Shown: one piece after another, positions 19,559 to 29,947 of the stretch
Position numbering within the stretch: position 1 is the first letter of the stretch
Layout: each line of letters begins with the position of its first letter
NCBI RefSeq assembly: GCF_003600835.1
Contig: NZ_NQYC01000001.1
Coordinates: 4,263,501 to 4,327,500, forward strand
Length of the DNA: 64,000 bases
Origin: Bacillus sp. PK3_68
GTDB lineage: Bacteria; Bacillota; Bacilli; Bacillales; Domibacillaceae
Direction: 5' to 3'
Notes under the pieces: model-generated
Told to the model about the DNA's origin: nothing
What the model saw: the letters and a program-made list of their open reading frames with translations, nothing else
Databases searched by the model: none
Position numbers and translations under genes: made by a program

Positions 19559-19747
19559 TCCTCACTCCTTTTATTTGTTGGTAAGTGAAACGATAAATGG
19601 GTAAAAAGTAAGTAATAAAATAAAAACAAGACTTGACTTTAAAAAATTAACAAAAAATTCACAATCATTTAATTGATTTTTTGGTCTTTTTTGGGTAAGA
19701 TAATTACACAGAAGTTTTTCTGAAAATTTAAAAAAGGGGTGAATTTT

Positions 19748-19927
19748 ATGAACTACGGTATTTACAAGTTCGGATCTTTCAATCAAATCAAGTGCGAATG
19801 CGGGTGGGAAGGAGTCCGTGCTGACTTGAAGAAAGCATTTGTTGTTCTCGAACAAACGAAGTGCGGCTCCATTTTTGATGCAGAAGATGTGTATATTTGC
19901 CCAAACTGCGATTCTCGAAAATATTAA
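19748..19927 (+). CDS. Small cysteine-rich protein, possible zinc ribbon
   Basis: Fifty-nine residues, with C-E-C near residue 17 and C-P-N-C near residue 52, plus one further Cys: spacing that could hold a zinc ion in a ribbon-like fold. AAGGGGTG lies eight bases before the ATG at 19748; a GTG at 19739 is too close to that site. It has its own gap on both sides and no operon partner. I do not recognise the family. The clean start signal and cysteine pattern argue for a real gene. Confidence 0.6.
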   Translation: MNYGIYKFGSFNQIKCECGWEGVRADLKKAFVVLEQTKCGSIFDAEDVYICPNCDSRKY

Positions 19928-20191
19928 TAATCTCCCGATCACTAGCCTTCTAGTATTCATTTCCCATTTGCCTGCCAATTTAGTAGATTGTCTGCTAATC
20001 TTATAATTTCAGCCTTTTAAACGGAGTATGCCAATTCCCGGCAGCTCCGTTTTCCTGTTAAAGGAGAAAATATATTGTTAAGCACAGTTTTCTGTCAGTT
20101 AATGGACAATAAATTAAAAATAGCTTTCAAGCAACGCGGTCTAATAATATAATGTTGGTACAGAATGAAATTAAAGAAAGAAAGTGGTTAT

Positions 20192-21430
20192 ATGGAAAAA
20201 GTAACTGGGAATTTCTTCTCCAAGGAATATGAATCCCTTGAAGTGCTTGCTGATTTAATTAGTGAAGAACTGGAATGTCCGATTACAATAGAAGATGACA
20301 ATCACCGTATCATTGCCTATAGCCGACACGAAGATGAAGTTGATCCTGTCAGGATTGCAACCATTATGCGCAGGCGTGTGCCGGAAAATGTTATTAATAG
20401 CTTGTGGAAAGTAGGAGCGATACCAAAGCTGTTCGAAACAGAGGAGCCGGTTACAGTTCCTAGGATTGACCAGGTGGGGATCAGGGAGCGCGTGGCGATT
20501 TCAGTGCGTAAGAATAAAGAAGTTGTCGGCTTTATTTGGGCGCATCCGCGTAAGCCGTTCAATGAAGAGAAAATCATGATTTTAAAGGAAGCAGCAAAAG
20601 CGGTAAAAAATCAGCTTATTCAGCGCCAAAAACAGAAAACGGAAACTGAAAAGAATTATGAAGAACTTTTTTGGAAACTGCTGACCGGTCACTTTACAAG
20701 GCTTAGAGATTTAGAACAAGTAAATGAACGTTACAATTTAGTGCTGAAGGGTGCGTTGGCAGTCGTGATTTTAGACTTTTTACAGCCAATTAGCCAGCCA
20801 GTCGAACGCCAAACCAGTTACTTAGTAGAAACCATGCAACAGCTGCCCATCATAGCAAGGACCTTTGATAACGGACAGTTAATTCTGCTAGTGAGGCTGC
20901 CAGAGAAAGAGACAGAACAGGCCATTGGTGATTTTACCAATAATCTCATCAACAAAATCAAAGAACGTCAGCAAATTACAGGGATTATTGCCGCTTCAGG
21001 AAGCGTAACTAATAATCCGCTGGAGCTTGCCCGAAGCTATCAGGAGGCACTTTATGTACTGAAGGTGAAACAGCAGTTCTCATTAGCTGCCGCTTCTATT
21101 TTTAGCTACGATAGGCTTGGCGTGTTTCAATTTATCGAAGATTTGGCTGCGATCAGAAAACAATCTGGTTATACCAATCCGGCCATTGAAAAATTAAGCC
21201 AATATGACCGTGATCATCATGCCAACTTGCAGGAAACTATTTTTGTGTTCCTACATCATGATGGAAACATGAATGATGCAGCTAAAGCGTTACATATTCA
21301 TGCCAATACGCTTGCTTACCGACTGAAAAGGATATCTGAAATAGCTGGGATCAATTTAAAAGATGCAAACCAAAAAATTACTTTGTATCTAGATTTACTC
21401 ATTAAACAATTAGAGGAGGAAAGTTTGTAA
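20192..21430 (+). CDS. adeR: PucR/CdaR-type regulator, likely AdeR activator of ald
   Basis: About 412 residues. An N-terminal sensor region (residues 1-140, ligand unknown), a central GGDEF-like PucR region, and a C-terminal helix-turn-helix of the PucR type (NMNDAAKALHIHANTLAYRLKRI). It lies directly upstream of alanine dehydrogenase on the same strand, the arrangement in B. subtilis where AdeR activates ald in response to alanine. ATG at 20165 and 20192 are both possible; neither has a strong ribosome binding site, and 20192 is slightly better. The assignment of role rests on the neighbour. Confidence 0.82.
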   Translation: MEKVTGNFFSKEYESLEVLADLISEELECPITIEDDNHRIIAYSRHEDEVDPVRIATIMRRRVPENVINSLWKVGAIPKLFETEEPVTVPRIDQVGIRERVAISVRKNKEVVGFIWAHPRKPFNEEKIMILKEAAKAVKNQLIQRQKQKTETEKNYEELFWKLLTGHFTRLRDLEQVNERYNLVLKGALAVVILDFLQPISQPVERQTSYLVETMQQLPIIARTFDNGQLILLVRLPEKETEQAIGDFTNNLINKIKERQQITGIIAASGSVTNNPLELARSYQEALYVLKVKQQFSLAAASIFSYDRLGVFQFIEDLAAIRKQSGYTNPAIEKLSQYDRDHHANLQETIFVFLHHDGNMNDAAKALHIHANTLAYRLKRISEIAGINLKDANQKITLYLDLLIKQLEEESL

Positions 21431-21533
21431 AAAATCACAAAAACATCTCTTTGAATTTTTTATTTACAATGATGAATTGACCGGGAAATTAGCATAATAT
21501 AGACGTATATTGAAAAGAAGAGGAGATGTTCAA

Positions 21534-22646
21534 ATGATTATTGGTATTCCTAAGGAAATTAAAAACAACGAAAACCGTGTTGCGATCACTCCAGCTGGCG
21601 TTACTACTTTAGTTAGAGCAGGACACAAAGTGTTAGTGGAAAAGGATGCAGGGCTTGGAAGCGGTTTCACTAATGAAGAGTATCAAGAACTCGGTGCACA
21701 GTTGATTGATTCAGCAAAAGATGTATGGGATCAAGCTGAGATGGTTTTAAAAGTCAAAGAGCCAATCGAATCGGAATACCAATATTTCCGTAAAGACTTA
21801 CTGTTATTTACGTACTTACACCTTGCAGCAGAGCCGGCTTTAACAAAAGCGCTTATAGAAAACGGTGTAACAGGCGTTGCTTATGAAACGGTATCAGTGA
21901 ACCGTACCCTTCCTCTGCTTTCCCCAATGAGTGAAGTAGCAGGCCGCATGGCCGCACAAATTGGTGCACAATTCCTTGAGAAGAATCAAGGCGGAAAAGG
22001 TGTTCTTCTCGGTGGAGTACCAGGAGTAAAGAAAAGTAAAGTAACAGTAATCGGTGGCGGCATGGTAGGAACAAATGCAGCAAAAATCGCTTCCGGCCTC
22101 GGAGCTGAAGTAACAATTATTGACTTGAGTGCAGATCGTCTGCGCCAGCTTGAAGATATTTTCGGATCAAGTGTACAAACACTGATGTCCAGCCCGTTCA
22201 ATATCGCTGAAGCAGTGAAGGAATCTGATCTTGTCATTGGAGCGGTATTAATTCCAGGTTCAAAAGCGCCTAAGCTTGTAACAGAAGAAATGGTTAAATC
22301 GATGTCTCCGGGATCTGTTATTGTAGACGTAGCGGTTGACCAAGGCGGTATCTTTGAAACAGTTGACCATGTAACAACACATGACAATCCAACGTATGAA
22401 AAGCATGGCGTTGTTCACTATGCTGTAGCTAACATGCCTGGAGCAGTTCCACGCACTTCTACGGTAGCGTTAACAAATGTGACTATTCCTTATGCTTTAC
22501 AAATGGCTAATAAAGGATTTAATCAAGCAATCCAGGACAACCCTGCATTAAAGCTTGGAGTCAATACGTATAAAGGTCATGTAACATATGAAGCGGTAGC
22601 AAAAGACCTTGGATATGAATATAAAGCGGTAGAGGAATTAATTTAA
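21534..22646 (+). CDS. ald: Alanine dehydrogenase
   Basis: NAD-dependent oxidative deamination of L-alanine to pyruvate and ammonia. The 370 residues begin [20 protein letters not shown], typical of the family, with the pyruvate-site Lys in KVKEP, the Rossmann motif [15 protein letters not shown] and the [16 protein letters not shown] segment. AGAGGAGATG precedes the ATG at 21534. It follows adeR and ends in a strong terminator. It may supply pyruvate for the taurine aminotransferase encoded 13 kb downstream (inference). Confidence 0.96.
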   Translation: MIIGIPKEIKNNENRVAITPAGVTTLVRAGHKVLVEKDAGLGSGFTNEEYQELGAQLIDSAKDVWDQAEMVLKVKEPIESEYQYFRKDLLLFTYLHLAAEPALTKALIENGVTGVAYETVSVNRTLPLLSPMSEVAGRMAAQIGAQFLEKNQGGKGVLLGGVPGVKKSKVTVIGGGMVGTNAAKIASGLGAEVTIIDLSADRLRQLEDIFGSSVQTLMSSPFNIAEAVKESDLVIGAVLIPGSKAPKLVTEEMVKSMSPGSVIVDVAVDQGGIFETVDHVTTHDNPTYEKHGVVHYAVANMPGAVPRTSTVALTNVTIPYALQMANKGFNQAIQDNPALKLGVNTYKGHVTYEAVAKDLGYEYKAVEELI

Positions 22647-22651
22647 TCGTC

Positions 22652-22682
22652 AAAAACCTGTCATCGTTTGACAGGTTTTTTC
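22652..22682 (+). terminator. Terminator of ald
   Basis: AAAAACCTGTC / GACAGGTTTTTT perfect stem with a 7-base loop. Confidence 0.88.
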
Positions 22683-22825
22683 ATGGTTACTTACAAATAT
22701 ATCAATTCTGTTAAATACTGTAAACTTCCATTTTTTATTGGAGATTCTATGATATAATTTCTGCAAGGCAAGCTTAAAAATAATAAATGAGCTTAGTAAA
22801 ACAGTAAAGGGCCAGGTGATAATAA

Positions 22826-23359
22826 ATGGTTGTTAGACGCTCCTCCATAAAAACGAGCTATTTTGCAAAGTCTCTCCTATTGATTGTTTGTGGTACCTTA
22901 CTGTTTACGGGCCTATCATTTTATTATTTTAAAGAGTATAGAAACGAACAGGCTTATGCGAAGCAGATAAAAGTGATTTATGAGCTGATGGATAAAAATG
23001 CCTATAAGGCGGAGTCTATCGTTTCTAGCTATGCGAATGACCAAGGAGTGGTTAGCCGCTATGGCGAAGGAATAGTAGCAGGGAGCAACAGCTCTTTCCG
23101 GTATGACAATATGGTGAAGACATTAAGACAAGATTCAGAAAAATGCCGCGACTTGTTATTTGAGCTATCGGAACCGCCAGAAGAAATGACAGAGGTGTAC
23201 GCTATTTTACTTGATGCTCATATTACCTATAAGCAATATATTCAGCTGGCCTTGCGTTCGCAGGAGCCAACAGCTAATTTTGCCAAGAAAGAACAAGTCC
23301 TAAGAGAAGAGCTTAACAATGGTTTAGCACTTGTGAAAAATAGAATAGAACAGATGTAA
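22826..23359 (+). CDS. Membrane-anchored helical protein of unknown function
   Basis: 177 residues: short basic N-terminus, one membrane helix (residues 14-36), then an extracytoplasmic domain that looks fully helical and charged (KVIYELMDKNAY, LLFELSEPPEEMTEVYAILLDAH). It resembles the sensor part of a chemoreceptor or histidine kinase without an output domain, but that is only a similarity of layout. GGCCAGGTGAT precedes the ATG. A hairpin terminator follows. No recognised family. Confidence 0.65.
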   Translation: MVVRRSSIKTSYFAKSLLLIVCGTLLFTGLSFYYFKEYRNEQAYAKQIKVIYELMDKNAYKAESIVSSYANDQGVVSRYGEGIVAGSNSSFRYDNMVKTLRQDSEKCRDLLFELSEPPEEMTEVYAILLDAHITYKQYIQLALRSQEPTANFAKKEQVLREELNNGLALVKNRIEQM

Positions 23360-23368
23360 GTAAGCTTT

Positions 23369-23404
23369 AAAGGACATCATTTATTACGGTGATGTGCTTT
23401 TTTG
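23369..23404 (+). terminator. Terminator
   Basis: AAAGGACATCA / TGATGTGCTTT imperfect stem followed by T run, after the membrane-anchored unknown gene. Confidence 0.65.
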
Positions 23405-23676
23405 TTTCTTAAACTTTTTAAATCTTTTGTGTGAGTCTAGAAAGAGGAGGATACACAAGCCTCCAAGTCTACAACATGAATGTGGGCAAATACATATTTG
23501 ATGGGGAATGGAATACATTCTTTTAATAGGCTCTAAAAAATTAAGCAGCTTTTAGAGGGATTGGAGAGACATTCAACAAAGTCAACTGCAAGAGGGATAG
23601 AAAAGAGGGACGGCCTTTTCTATCCTTCATCCTCTATCTTTTAACCAAACAGTGAGTTTTTGAATGGATGGCATAG
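23405..23676. other. Gap with a hairpin and a short possible gene fragment
   Basis: An 11-bp perfect inverted repeat GGATAGAAAAG / CTTTTCTATCC (23595-23605 and 23615-23625) lies before the convergent transpeptidase gene but lacks a clear T run. A plus-strand frame of about 31 codons ending at 23504-23506 encodes a peptide with YNMNVGKYIFDGEWN. It may be a decayed gene; I cannot identify it. Confidence 0.35.
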
Positions 23677-24408
23677 TCACTTGGCAGAATTCTTGTAGTT
23701 TTTAAGCTGAGTGACGATGGAAGATTGATCGCCAATCACGATTTTAGGCTGCTTGGCCGGCACGATCCAGCGCATCACATTTAACAGGTGATTCTCATTA
23801 AGCGCTACGCATCCAGCTGTCGGACTTGTCGATTGTCGCCATCTGTGAAGAAAGATGGCACTCCCTTTTCCTGTAATAATAGGCTTTTCATTATATTTTA
23901 TGATAACTGCATACTTATACAAAAAGTGATTCAGCCGTTCGTAGGACTTCCAGCGCTTATTGGGGTTGCCTCTATAATATATCCACTGATTGTAGTCTGG
24001 TGAAGACGGATCGTCTATCCAATAATGATAGTTATTCGTTTGCGTATACCGTATGTTTAGATTAGCTGGTTTTGGAGCAAATCCAAAGCCTTCACCAATA
24101 GGAAATAAACCAACAGGGGTGCGGCCATCCCCCTCTCTTTTTGACTGAGACAGGCCATTCTTACCAATCACAGCGGCAGTTTTGTACGTTTGCACCCAGG
24201 TATCGCCTCTTTTTTCGTATGTTCTTAATACGGCTTGGTAATGATTTGTCTTTCCTTCTACAACGATAAACTGGCTGCTGTCTGTAATAGCTGATAATTG
24301 GGCAGCTACTTTTTTCTCGAAAGAGGTAGTCTCTGCAGCTGTTGAGAAAGAAGGGGACAAAAAAGCGGCACAAAAAATGAATAGGGTAGATACAAATATC
24401 TTTTTCAT
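23677..24408 (-). CDS. Secreted L,D-transpeptidase (YkuD domain)
   Basis: Forms 3-3 peptidoglycan cross-links or trims stem peptides outside the membrane. The 243 residues carry a Sec signal peptide (cleavage after about STAA), a YkuD domain from about residue 80, and the catalytic motif H-R-W ... S-P-T-A-G-C-V-A-L with the nucleophile Cys near residue 204. There is no LysM or other wall-binding domain. It is transcribed alone. The family is clear, the exact wall role is not. Confidence 0.88.
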   Translation of the reverse strand: MKKIFVSTLFIFCAAFLSPSFSTAAETTSFEKKVAAQLSAITDSSQFIVVEGKTNHYQAVLRTYEKRGDTWVQTYKTAAVIGKNGLSQSKREGDGRTPVGLFPIGEGFGFAPKPANLNIRYTQTNNYHYWIDDPSSPDYNQWIYYRGNPNKRWKSYERLNHFLYKYAVIIKYNEKPIITGKGSAIFLHRWRQSTSPTAGCVALNENHLLNVMRWIVPAKQPKIVIGDQSSIVTQLKNYKNSAK

Positions 24409-24475
24409 CTTTATCTCCTGTTTTTAAACTATTATACTCTTATCTGGATGGAAAAGGCACTAAAAGGGAAACAAA

Positions 24476-24505
24476 AAACAGCAGCCGATTCTGGCTGCTG
24501 TTTCA
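24476..24505 (-). terminator. Terminator of the symporter operon
   Basis: AACAGCAGCC / GGCTGCTGTTT stem, directly after the symporter stop on the minus strand, followed there by a T run. Confidence 0.82.
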
Positions 24506-24512
24506 TATAGAC

Positions 24513-26039
24513 TTACCCTTTAAATCCAGTATTTGCTTTTACAGAGACTTCAGCAAATTTACGGGCATCTGCTTTAGCAGAAAGTACCGTACCGACATAC
24601 CCGGCAAGGAAACCGGCTGGAATAGAGATAACTGCTGGATTGGTAAGAGGGAACAGCGGGCTGCCGACAAAAATGGCTGTGCCTTCAGGGCCTAATACGT
24701 TCGGGCTGATGGCTACCAACATTAACGCAGAAAGCAATCCAGTTAACATAGCAGAAATGGCGCCGATGGTGTTAAAGCGCTTCCAATAGATCGTGTACAA
24801 AATAACAGGAAGGTTTGCACTGGCCGCTACGCAAAAGGCGAGAGAAACGAGAAAAGCTACGTTCATTTTTTGAGCAAACAGAGCGAGCAAAATAGAAAAA
24901 ATAGCAACCGAAATGGAGGCATAGCGCGCAGCGAGCATCTGCTGTCTTTCCGTCACCTTTCCTTTTTTAATAATCTCTCCGTAAATATCATGGGCGAAGG
25001 CGGATGCTCCTGATAAAACGAGACCAGCTACTACTGCAAGAATCGTGGCGAATGCCACGGCGGATACAAATGACATCAGCATGTCGCCGCCTAATGCTTG
25101 AGCAAGCAAGGGAGCTGCCATGTTTCCAGCCGCGTTGGCAGAGATAATTTTATCGGAACCAACAAAAGCGGCAGCACCGAAGCCAAGGAAGATGGTAAGA
25201 ATATAAAAAACACCAACAATCCATGTAGCATAAACGACGGAGCCTCTTGCCGTTTTTGCATCTTTTACAGTAAAGAAGCGCATAAGGATATGCGGAAGAC
25301 CAGCGGTCCCAAATACGAGAGCCATCGTCATAGAAAGCGTATCGATAGGATTTTTGTATTTCACACCAGGATTTAAATAATTTTCCCCGTGTGAAGTGGC
25401 GGATTTCATGTCAGAGAACATTTCAAAGATGTTAAAATGAAATTTCATTAATACGAGAAAAGAAATAATAACAGTACCGATCATAAGCAGAACAGCTTTA
25501 ATAATTTGCACCCAGCTCGTTGCTGTCATACCGCCAAACAATACATAAACAGTCATCATCACACCGACAATTAAGACGGCAATCCAATAATCAATCCCCA
25601 ACAGCAATTGGATAAGAGCACCGGCTCCTACGAGTTGGGCAATCATGTAAAAAATAACAATTGTAATGGTACTCAGAGCCGCAGTAGCTCTTACCTTCTT
25701 CTGGTCAAAGCGGGCATTAATCATATCTGCCAGCGTATATTTACCCAGATTGCGCAATGGTTCAGCGACTAGATAAAGTACGACCAAATAGGCAACGAGA
25801 TAGCCGATGCTGAAAAAGAAGCCATCAAAGCCATTTAAGGCGATAGCCCCGGCTATTCCAAGAAATGAGGCTGCCGACAAGTAGTCTCCCGCAATAGCCA
25901 GTCCGTTTTGCCAGCCTGTCAGCCCGCCACCCGCTGTGTAAAACTCACTTGCTGTATTTGTACGCTTAGCGGCAAAGTACGTAACGACAAGCGTGAGTCC
26001 GACTATTCCAACGAAAAACGCTAACCCAATGACACTCAT
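24513..26039 (-). CDS. Sodium:solute symporter, ActP/MctC-like
   Basis: 508 residues with about 13 membrane helices, of the solute:sodium symporter family. The segment SEFYTAGGGLTGWQNGLAIAGDYLSAASFLG is the sodium-site region typical of acetate permease ActP and monocarboxylate transporter MctC, so acetate or a related short acid is the likely substrate. Its start overlaps the end of the upstream DUF485 gene by four bases, the normal ActP pairing. It could take up acetate or related acids; I see no regulator beside it. Confidence 0.88.
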   Translation of the reverse strand: MSVIGLAFFVGIVGLTLVVTYFAAKRTNTASEFYTAGGGLTGWQNGLAIAGDYLSAASFLGIAGAIALNGFDGFFFSIGYLVAYLVVLYLVAEPLRNLGKYTLADMINARFDQKKVRATAALSTITIVIFYMIAQLVGAGALIQLLLGIDYWIAVLIVGVMMTVYVLFGGMTATSWVQIIKAVLLMIGTVIISFLVLMKFHFNIFEMFSDMKSATSHGENYLNPGVKYKNPIDTLSMTMALVFGTAGLPHILMRFFTVKDAKTARGSVVYATWIVGVFYILTIFLGFGAAAFVGSDKIISANAAGNMAAPLLAQALGGDMLMSFVSAVAFATILAVVAGLVLSGASAFAHDIYGEIIKKGKVTERQQMLAARYASISVAIFSILLALFAQKMNVAFLVSLAFCVAASANLPVILYTIYWKRFNTIGAISAMLTGLLSALMLVAISPNVLGPEGTAIFVGSPLFPLTNPAVISIPAGFLAGYVGTVLSAKADARKFAEVSVKANTGFKG

Positions 26040-26395
26040 AACGGTTGATCTCCTTTTTTCTCTACTTGTAAATCGTTTAAGATATCATCAGACATTTGAT
26101 CAAACTGATTAGCTTTTTTTACATAGATCATACTTAGCGCCCAAGTCATGATAAATTGGGCAAAAGCAAAAATCCAAACCCATGAAATCGAACCGATCGC
26201 CGGCTTATTTAAAATGGTTGAGTAGGATGTAAGCAGTGGCAGTGAAAAATAAAATAGCAGAAAGAAGATTGAAAGAGGGACAAGAAATTTGGTTTTACTT
26301 TTCACCATTTGTTTAAACTTCGGGCTTTCGGCAATGCTTTCATAAGTAGTTTTTTCTGCTCCAAGCGGTGGGGGTTTTAGCTTTTGATTTCCCAT
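26036..26395 (-). CDS. DUF485 family membrane protein, partner of the symporter
   Basis: 119 residues with two membrane helices (about 45-65 and 75-97) and the DUF485 pattern (ESPKFKQMVKSKTKFLVPLSIFF). This family (E. coli YjcH, B. subtilis YwcB) is nearly always encoded just before an ActP-type symporter, as here. AGGAGG lies six bases before the ATG at 26395; the ATG at 26401 abuts it and is too close. Probably an accessory subunit; function not proven. Confidence 0.87.
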   Translation of the reverse strand: MGNQKLKPPPLGAEKTTYESIAESPKFKQMVKSKTKFLVPLSIFFLLFYFSLPLLTSYSTILNKPAIGSISWVWIFAFAQFIMTWALSMIYVKKANQFDQMSDDILNDLQVEKKGDQPL

Positions 26396-26628
26396 GAACA
26401 TCCTCCTAAAATGAATTTCCTGAAATTACATAAATTTCAGAATTATATACCAATTTTAAAAAATATTTCCTTATTTTGCAATGGTTTGGAAAAAAACCGA
26501 CTGATTAGTTTTAGACAAAATTCGACGGTTAGATTAAGAAAAGCGATTTTCTTTGCGCAAATACCTTCTTCTGTTATTTTGATATATAATGATATACAAA
26601 TAATTTGAATAGATTGGACGGATTGCTT

Positions 26629-28209
26629 ATGATAGAAGGCCGGCAATTGGCACATTCGCTTGTGTCTCTAAAAGGGACTCACTTACGGTTTGTATATGTC
26701 ATGCTGCATGATTTAAACTTTTGGGATCTTGTTTCTTCTAAAACAAAAGATTTAGTTTCAAAAGAACAGTCTGCTCATTTTTATGAATGGCTTAAAAAGG
26801 AAGCTGATAAGCTAAACGTAGTAGAAGATCAGGAACTGCAGCTGGATTTGCTGCTGGAGTTAAGTAAAACACTTAAACTGCCTATGCGTCTGCTTGATGA
26901 CCCATACAAGGTTATGAAGCAATGTGAAGAAATAATTGACGAAGCTTTTCTACAGCTTCAGAAGCAATATAAGGATTTTGCCAAAGCATTTGATCGCTTT
27001 CCTGAAAAAAATAAAGTGAAGTTTCTTGTTCACTGGGAAATGGCGCAATTATATACGCATATGAATGCCCAGCAGTCTAAGCCTGAAAAAGGAACGGAGA
27101 CAGCTATTTGGGTAGACGAAATTCTGATGTTTGTTGAACATTTGCCTTCTTACCAACAGGAACAAATTAAGGAGCAGATTCATTTATCAGAATGGACAGC
27201 AGAAGAATTGCAAATAGCGCTATTGGAGGATGCTTTTGCTGTTTTTACCTCCATCGTGGAAAAGACGGGTTTTGGCTTTTACAAATATTTGCTTCAATGC
27301 TTCTCAAGGGAGCGTCCCGCTGCTGCTTTTGCCCCGCAGGAAGCTGCTTATTTTTCATGGATGACAAACCCTGACTTACTGTTGTCACTCATTTTTAAAG
27401 GTGGAGGTATCCTTTACCGTTATCAAAATTTATTATTTAATAAGGGTCTGCTGCCGATGGCTCTGTTTGAGACAATTCTTCCTTATTTAGCGGATGGTGC
27501 GTCGGAGGAAGAGGAGGACCTTGCAGTAATTACTCATTCCTGGAACCAGCGGTTTGTTGATTACCGCAAGATGCTTCGTTCAGTAAATGAAATGGTGCAA
27601 AAGCAAAATGATTGGAAAAAGGGATTGGACATTCTTAGAGAAGAACTAAAAGAGGAAGAAGCTGTGTTTCGTCAAACAGAAGCGTACAATCTACAACTGC
27701 GAGAAAAACTGATACAGATGTTAAAGCAAGACCCGGCACGGCCCTATTTTGGCGAACTTAGCGTCAAGAATAACAGGCTGCAAGAGGAGTTGAAGAAAGT
27801 GGAAGCTAAATTGGCTAAACAGGAAAATGCGAAAAAAGGGATCGTTCGGTCCGTTACCACTTTTATTAAATCAAGCTATCATCAGACGGAAAAAGCCCAG
27901 ATTGAAAAGAAAATTGACAAAGTGTTCAATGAAATCAGCGATTTAGTATTGGAAAAATATCATGACTATGAACCGCAGCTAATTGAAGAAATCCATCGTT
28001 CCAATGATGAACTTGCACAATTGAACCTGAATAAGCAAGAGATCCAGCGTAAAATTGAAAAATTCACGGAAAAGTTGGCAGAGGTAAAGCAACAAGAAAA
28101 GCAAATGAGAACCGCGATCTCGGATGCAGAAAAGCGGACATATGGCTTATCGCAATTATACAAAAGCGAAATGGAAAAAGAAACCACTCCATATATGAAT
28201 GAGCTATAA
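26629..28209 (+). CDS. Large coiled-coil cytoplasmic protein of unknown function
   Basis: About 526 residues, no signal peptide and no membrane helix. Residues 1-310 look like a helical globular domain (LPMRLLDDPYKVMKQCEEI, HWEMAQLYTHM, YLLQCFSRERP); residues 310-510 are coiled coil, broken by a basic patch near GIVRSVTTFIKSSYHQ. I see no Walker, nuclease or DNA-binding motif. The frame opens at TTG 26605; ATG 26629 has a weak GGACGG ahead of it. It is a single-gene transcript ending in a good terminator. The large coil suggests a structural or scaffolding part. Confidence 0.75.
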   Translation: MIEGRQLAHSLVSLKGTHLRFVYVMLHDLNFWDLVSSKTKDLVSKEQSAHFYEWLKKEADKLNVVEDQELQLDLLLELSKTLKLPMRLLDDPYKVMKQCEEIIDEAFLQLQKQYKDFAKAFDRFPEKNKVKFLVHWEMAQLYTHMNAQQSKPEKGTETAIWVDEILMFVEHLPSYQQEQIKEQIHLSEWTAEELQIALLEDAFAVFTSIVEKTGFGFYKYLLQCFSRERPAAAFAPQEAAYFSWMTNPDLLLSLIFKGGGILYRYQNLLFNKGLLPMALFETILPYLADGASEEEEDLAVITHSWNQRFVDYRKMLRSVNEMVQKQNDWKKGLDILREELKEEEAVFRQTEAYNLQLREKLIQMLKQDPARPYFGELSVKNNRLQEELKKVEAKLAKQENAKKGIVRSVTTFIKSSYHQTEKAQIEKKIDKVFNEISDLVLEKYHDYEPQLIEEIHRSNDELAQLNLNKQEIQRKIEKFTEKLAEVKQQEKQMRTAISDAEKRTYGLSQLYKSEMEKETTPYMNEL

Positions 28210-28222
28210 CGATATCACTTCA

Positions 28223-28258
28223 CTCTGTCGGTTCCTCAATACCGGCAGAGCTTTTTTA
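28223..28258 (+). terminator. Terminator of the coiled-coil gene
   Basis: CTCTGTCGGT / ACCGGCAGAG stem with an 8-base loop and six T. Confidence 0.85.
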
Positions 28259-28439
28259 TGACAAGAATACTAGAGGGATTTATGGTAAGAGTAATTATAG
28301 GGAAAGATCCCTTTACTTGATTGGATACCGGTTATTTGTTAGGGTTATATAGGTTGTCGAATAAGCGCAGAGAAAATCTGTGGATATACTGCCCATTCCC
28401 ATGTGCATTAGTCAGGTGAAATATAGAAAGGAGAATTTT

Positions 28440-29947
28440 GTGCAAAAAATTTCAAGTGTATTTTGGATTACGATCGCATTAGTGCTTGCTTCTGTTATAT
28501 TTGGCGTAGCGGCACCAAAAACATTCGAGCAAGTCACAAATAACATTCAAACGTTTATTACCTCAGCCTTTGGCTGGTATTATTTAATTATAGTCGCGGT
28601 GATTGTCTTATTTTGTTTATTGTTAATTTTCAGCCCGGTAGGATCTATTAGGTTAGGAAAGCCTGGAGAGAAGCCAGACTATTCTACTCCTTCATGGTTC
28701 GCTATGCTGTTTAGTGCAGGTATGGGAATAGGCCTAGTATTTTGGGGGGCAGCAGAGCCGTTGAGCCACTTTGCGATTGACCCTCCTTTAGCAAAAGCAG
28801 GCTCAGAGGCAGCCGTGAAAGAATCCATGCGTTACACATTTTTCCACTGGGGCATTCATGCCTGGGCTATTTATGCTGTTGTGGCATTGGCACTGGCCTA
28901 TTATCAGTTCCGTAAAGAGGAACCTGGCTTAATCAGTGCAACGCTTGTCCCGATTTTAGGAGAAAGGGCAAGAGGGCCACTCGGTACAGTAATTGATGTG
29001 ATGGCTGTGTTTGCTACAGTAGTGGGGGTAGCTACTACATTGGGCTTTGGGGCGGCCCAAATTAATGGTGGTCTTTCTTATTTGTTTGGTACACCGATTA
29101 ACTTCTCTGTGCAACTGATTATTATTATTGTTGTAACCATTTTATTTATGGCTTCTGCTATCAGCGGGCTGGGAAAAGGAATTAAAATATTGAGCAATGC
29201 GAATATGCTTTTAGCTATTGTGTTGCTAGTGCTTATGCTTATCCTTGGTCCTACTCTGTTTATTATGAATTTATTTACGGATACAATTGGCACCTACCTT
29301 CAAAACTTGGCGACGATGAGTTTTCGGATTGCTCCCTTAAATGAAGAGCATCGTTCCTGGATTAATGGTTGGACTATTTTCTATTGGGCATGGTGGATTT
29401 CATGGTCGCCATTTGTCGGTATTTTTATCGCCCGTGTGTCTAAAGGAAGGACGATCCGTGAGTTTTTAATTGGCACATTGATTATGCCGGCGCTTGTGAG
29501 CTTTTTATGGTTTGCTGTATTTGGAGCTTCAGCAATAGACTTGCAAATATCAGGAGCCGTAGATTTAACAAAGAATGCAACAGAAGAAGTCCTGTTTGCT
29601 ATTTTTCATGAGCTTCCATGGTCTTCTGTTCTTTCGGTCATAGCTGTTGCTTTAGTTAGCATATTCTTTATTACCTCTGCTGATTCAGCCACTTTTGTAT
29701 TGGGAATGCAAACAACCTACGGTTCACTTACTCCTCCGAATCGTGTAAAATTAGCATGGGGATTGCTCAATCACTGACTGCAGTTATTCTTTTATATAGC
29801 GGAGGGCTTCAGGCGTTGCAAAATGCTCTTATTATAGCTGCTCTTCCGTTTTCGGCAATCATTATATTAATGATGCTATCCTTGTATAAGTCACTTGCAA
29901 AAGAAAGAAAAGACATGATGAAGGCGTTCCGTTCTCCTAGAAAATAA
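28440..29947 (+). pseudogene. BCCT family betaine/choline/carnitine transporter, frameshifted near the C-terminus
   Basis: Sodium-coupled uptake of glycine betaine, choline or carnitine, often for osmoprotection. The main frame has the BCCT helices, including the signature [19 protein letters not shown], and reaches [14 protein letters not shown] before stopping at 29777. The last two helices continue in the next frame to 29947. One extra G in the GGGG at 29758-29761 restores a protein of about 502 residues, a normal length. GTG at 28440 follows AAGGAG by six bases. The specific substrate cannot be told. Confidence 0.87.
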
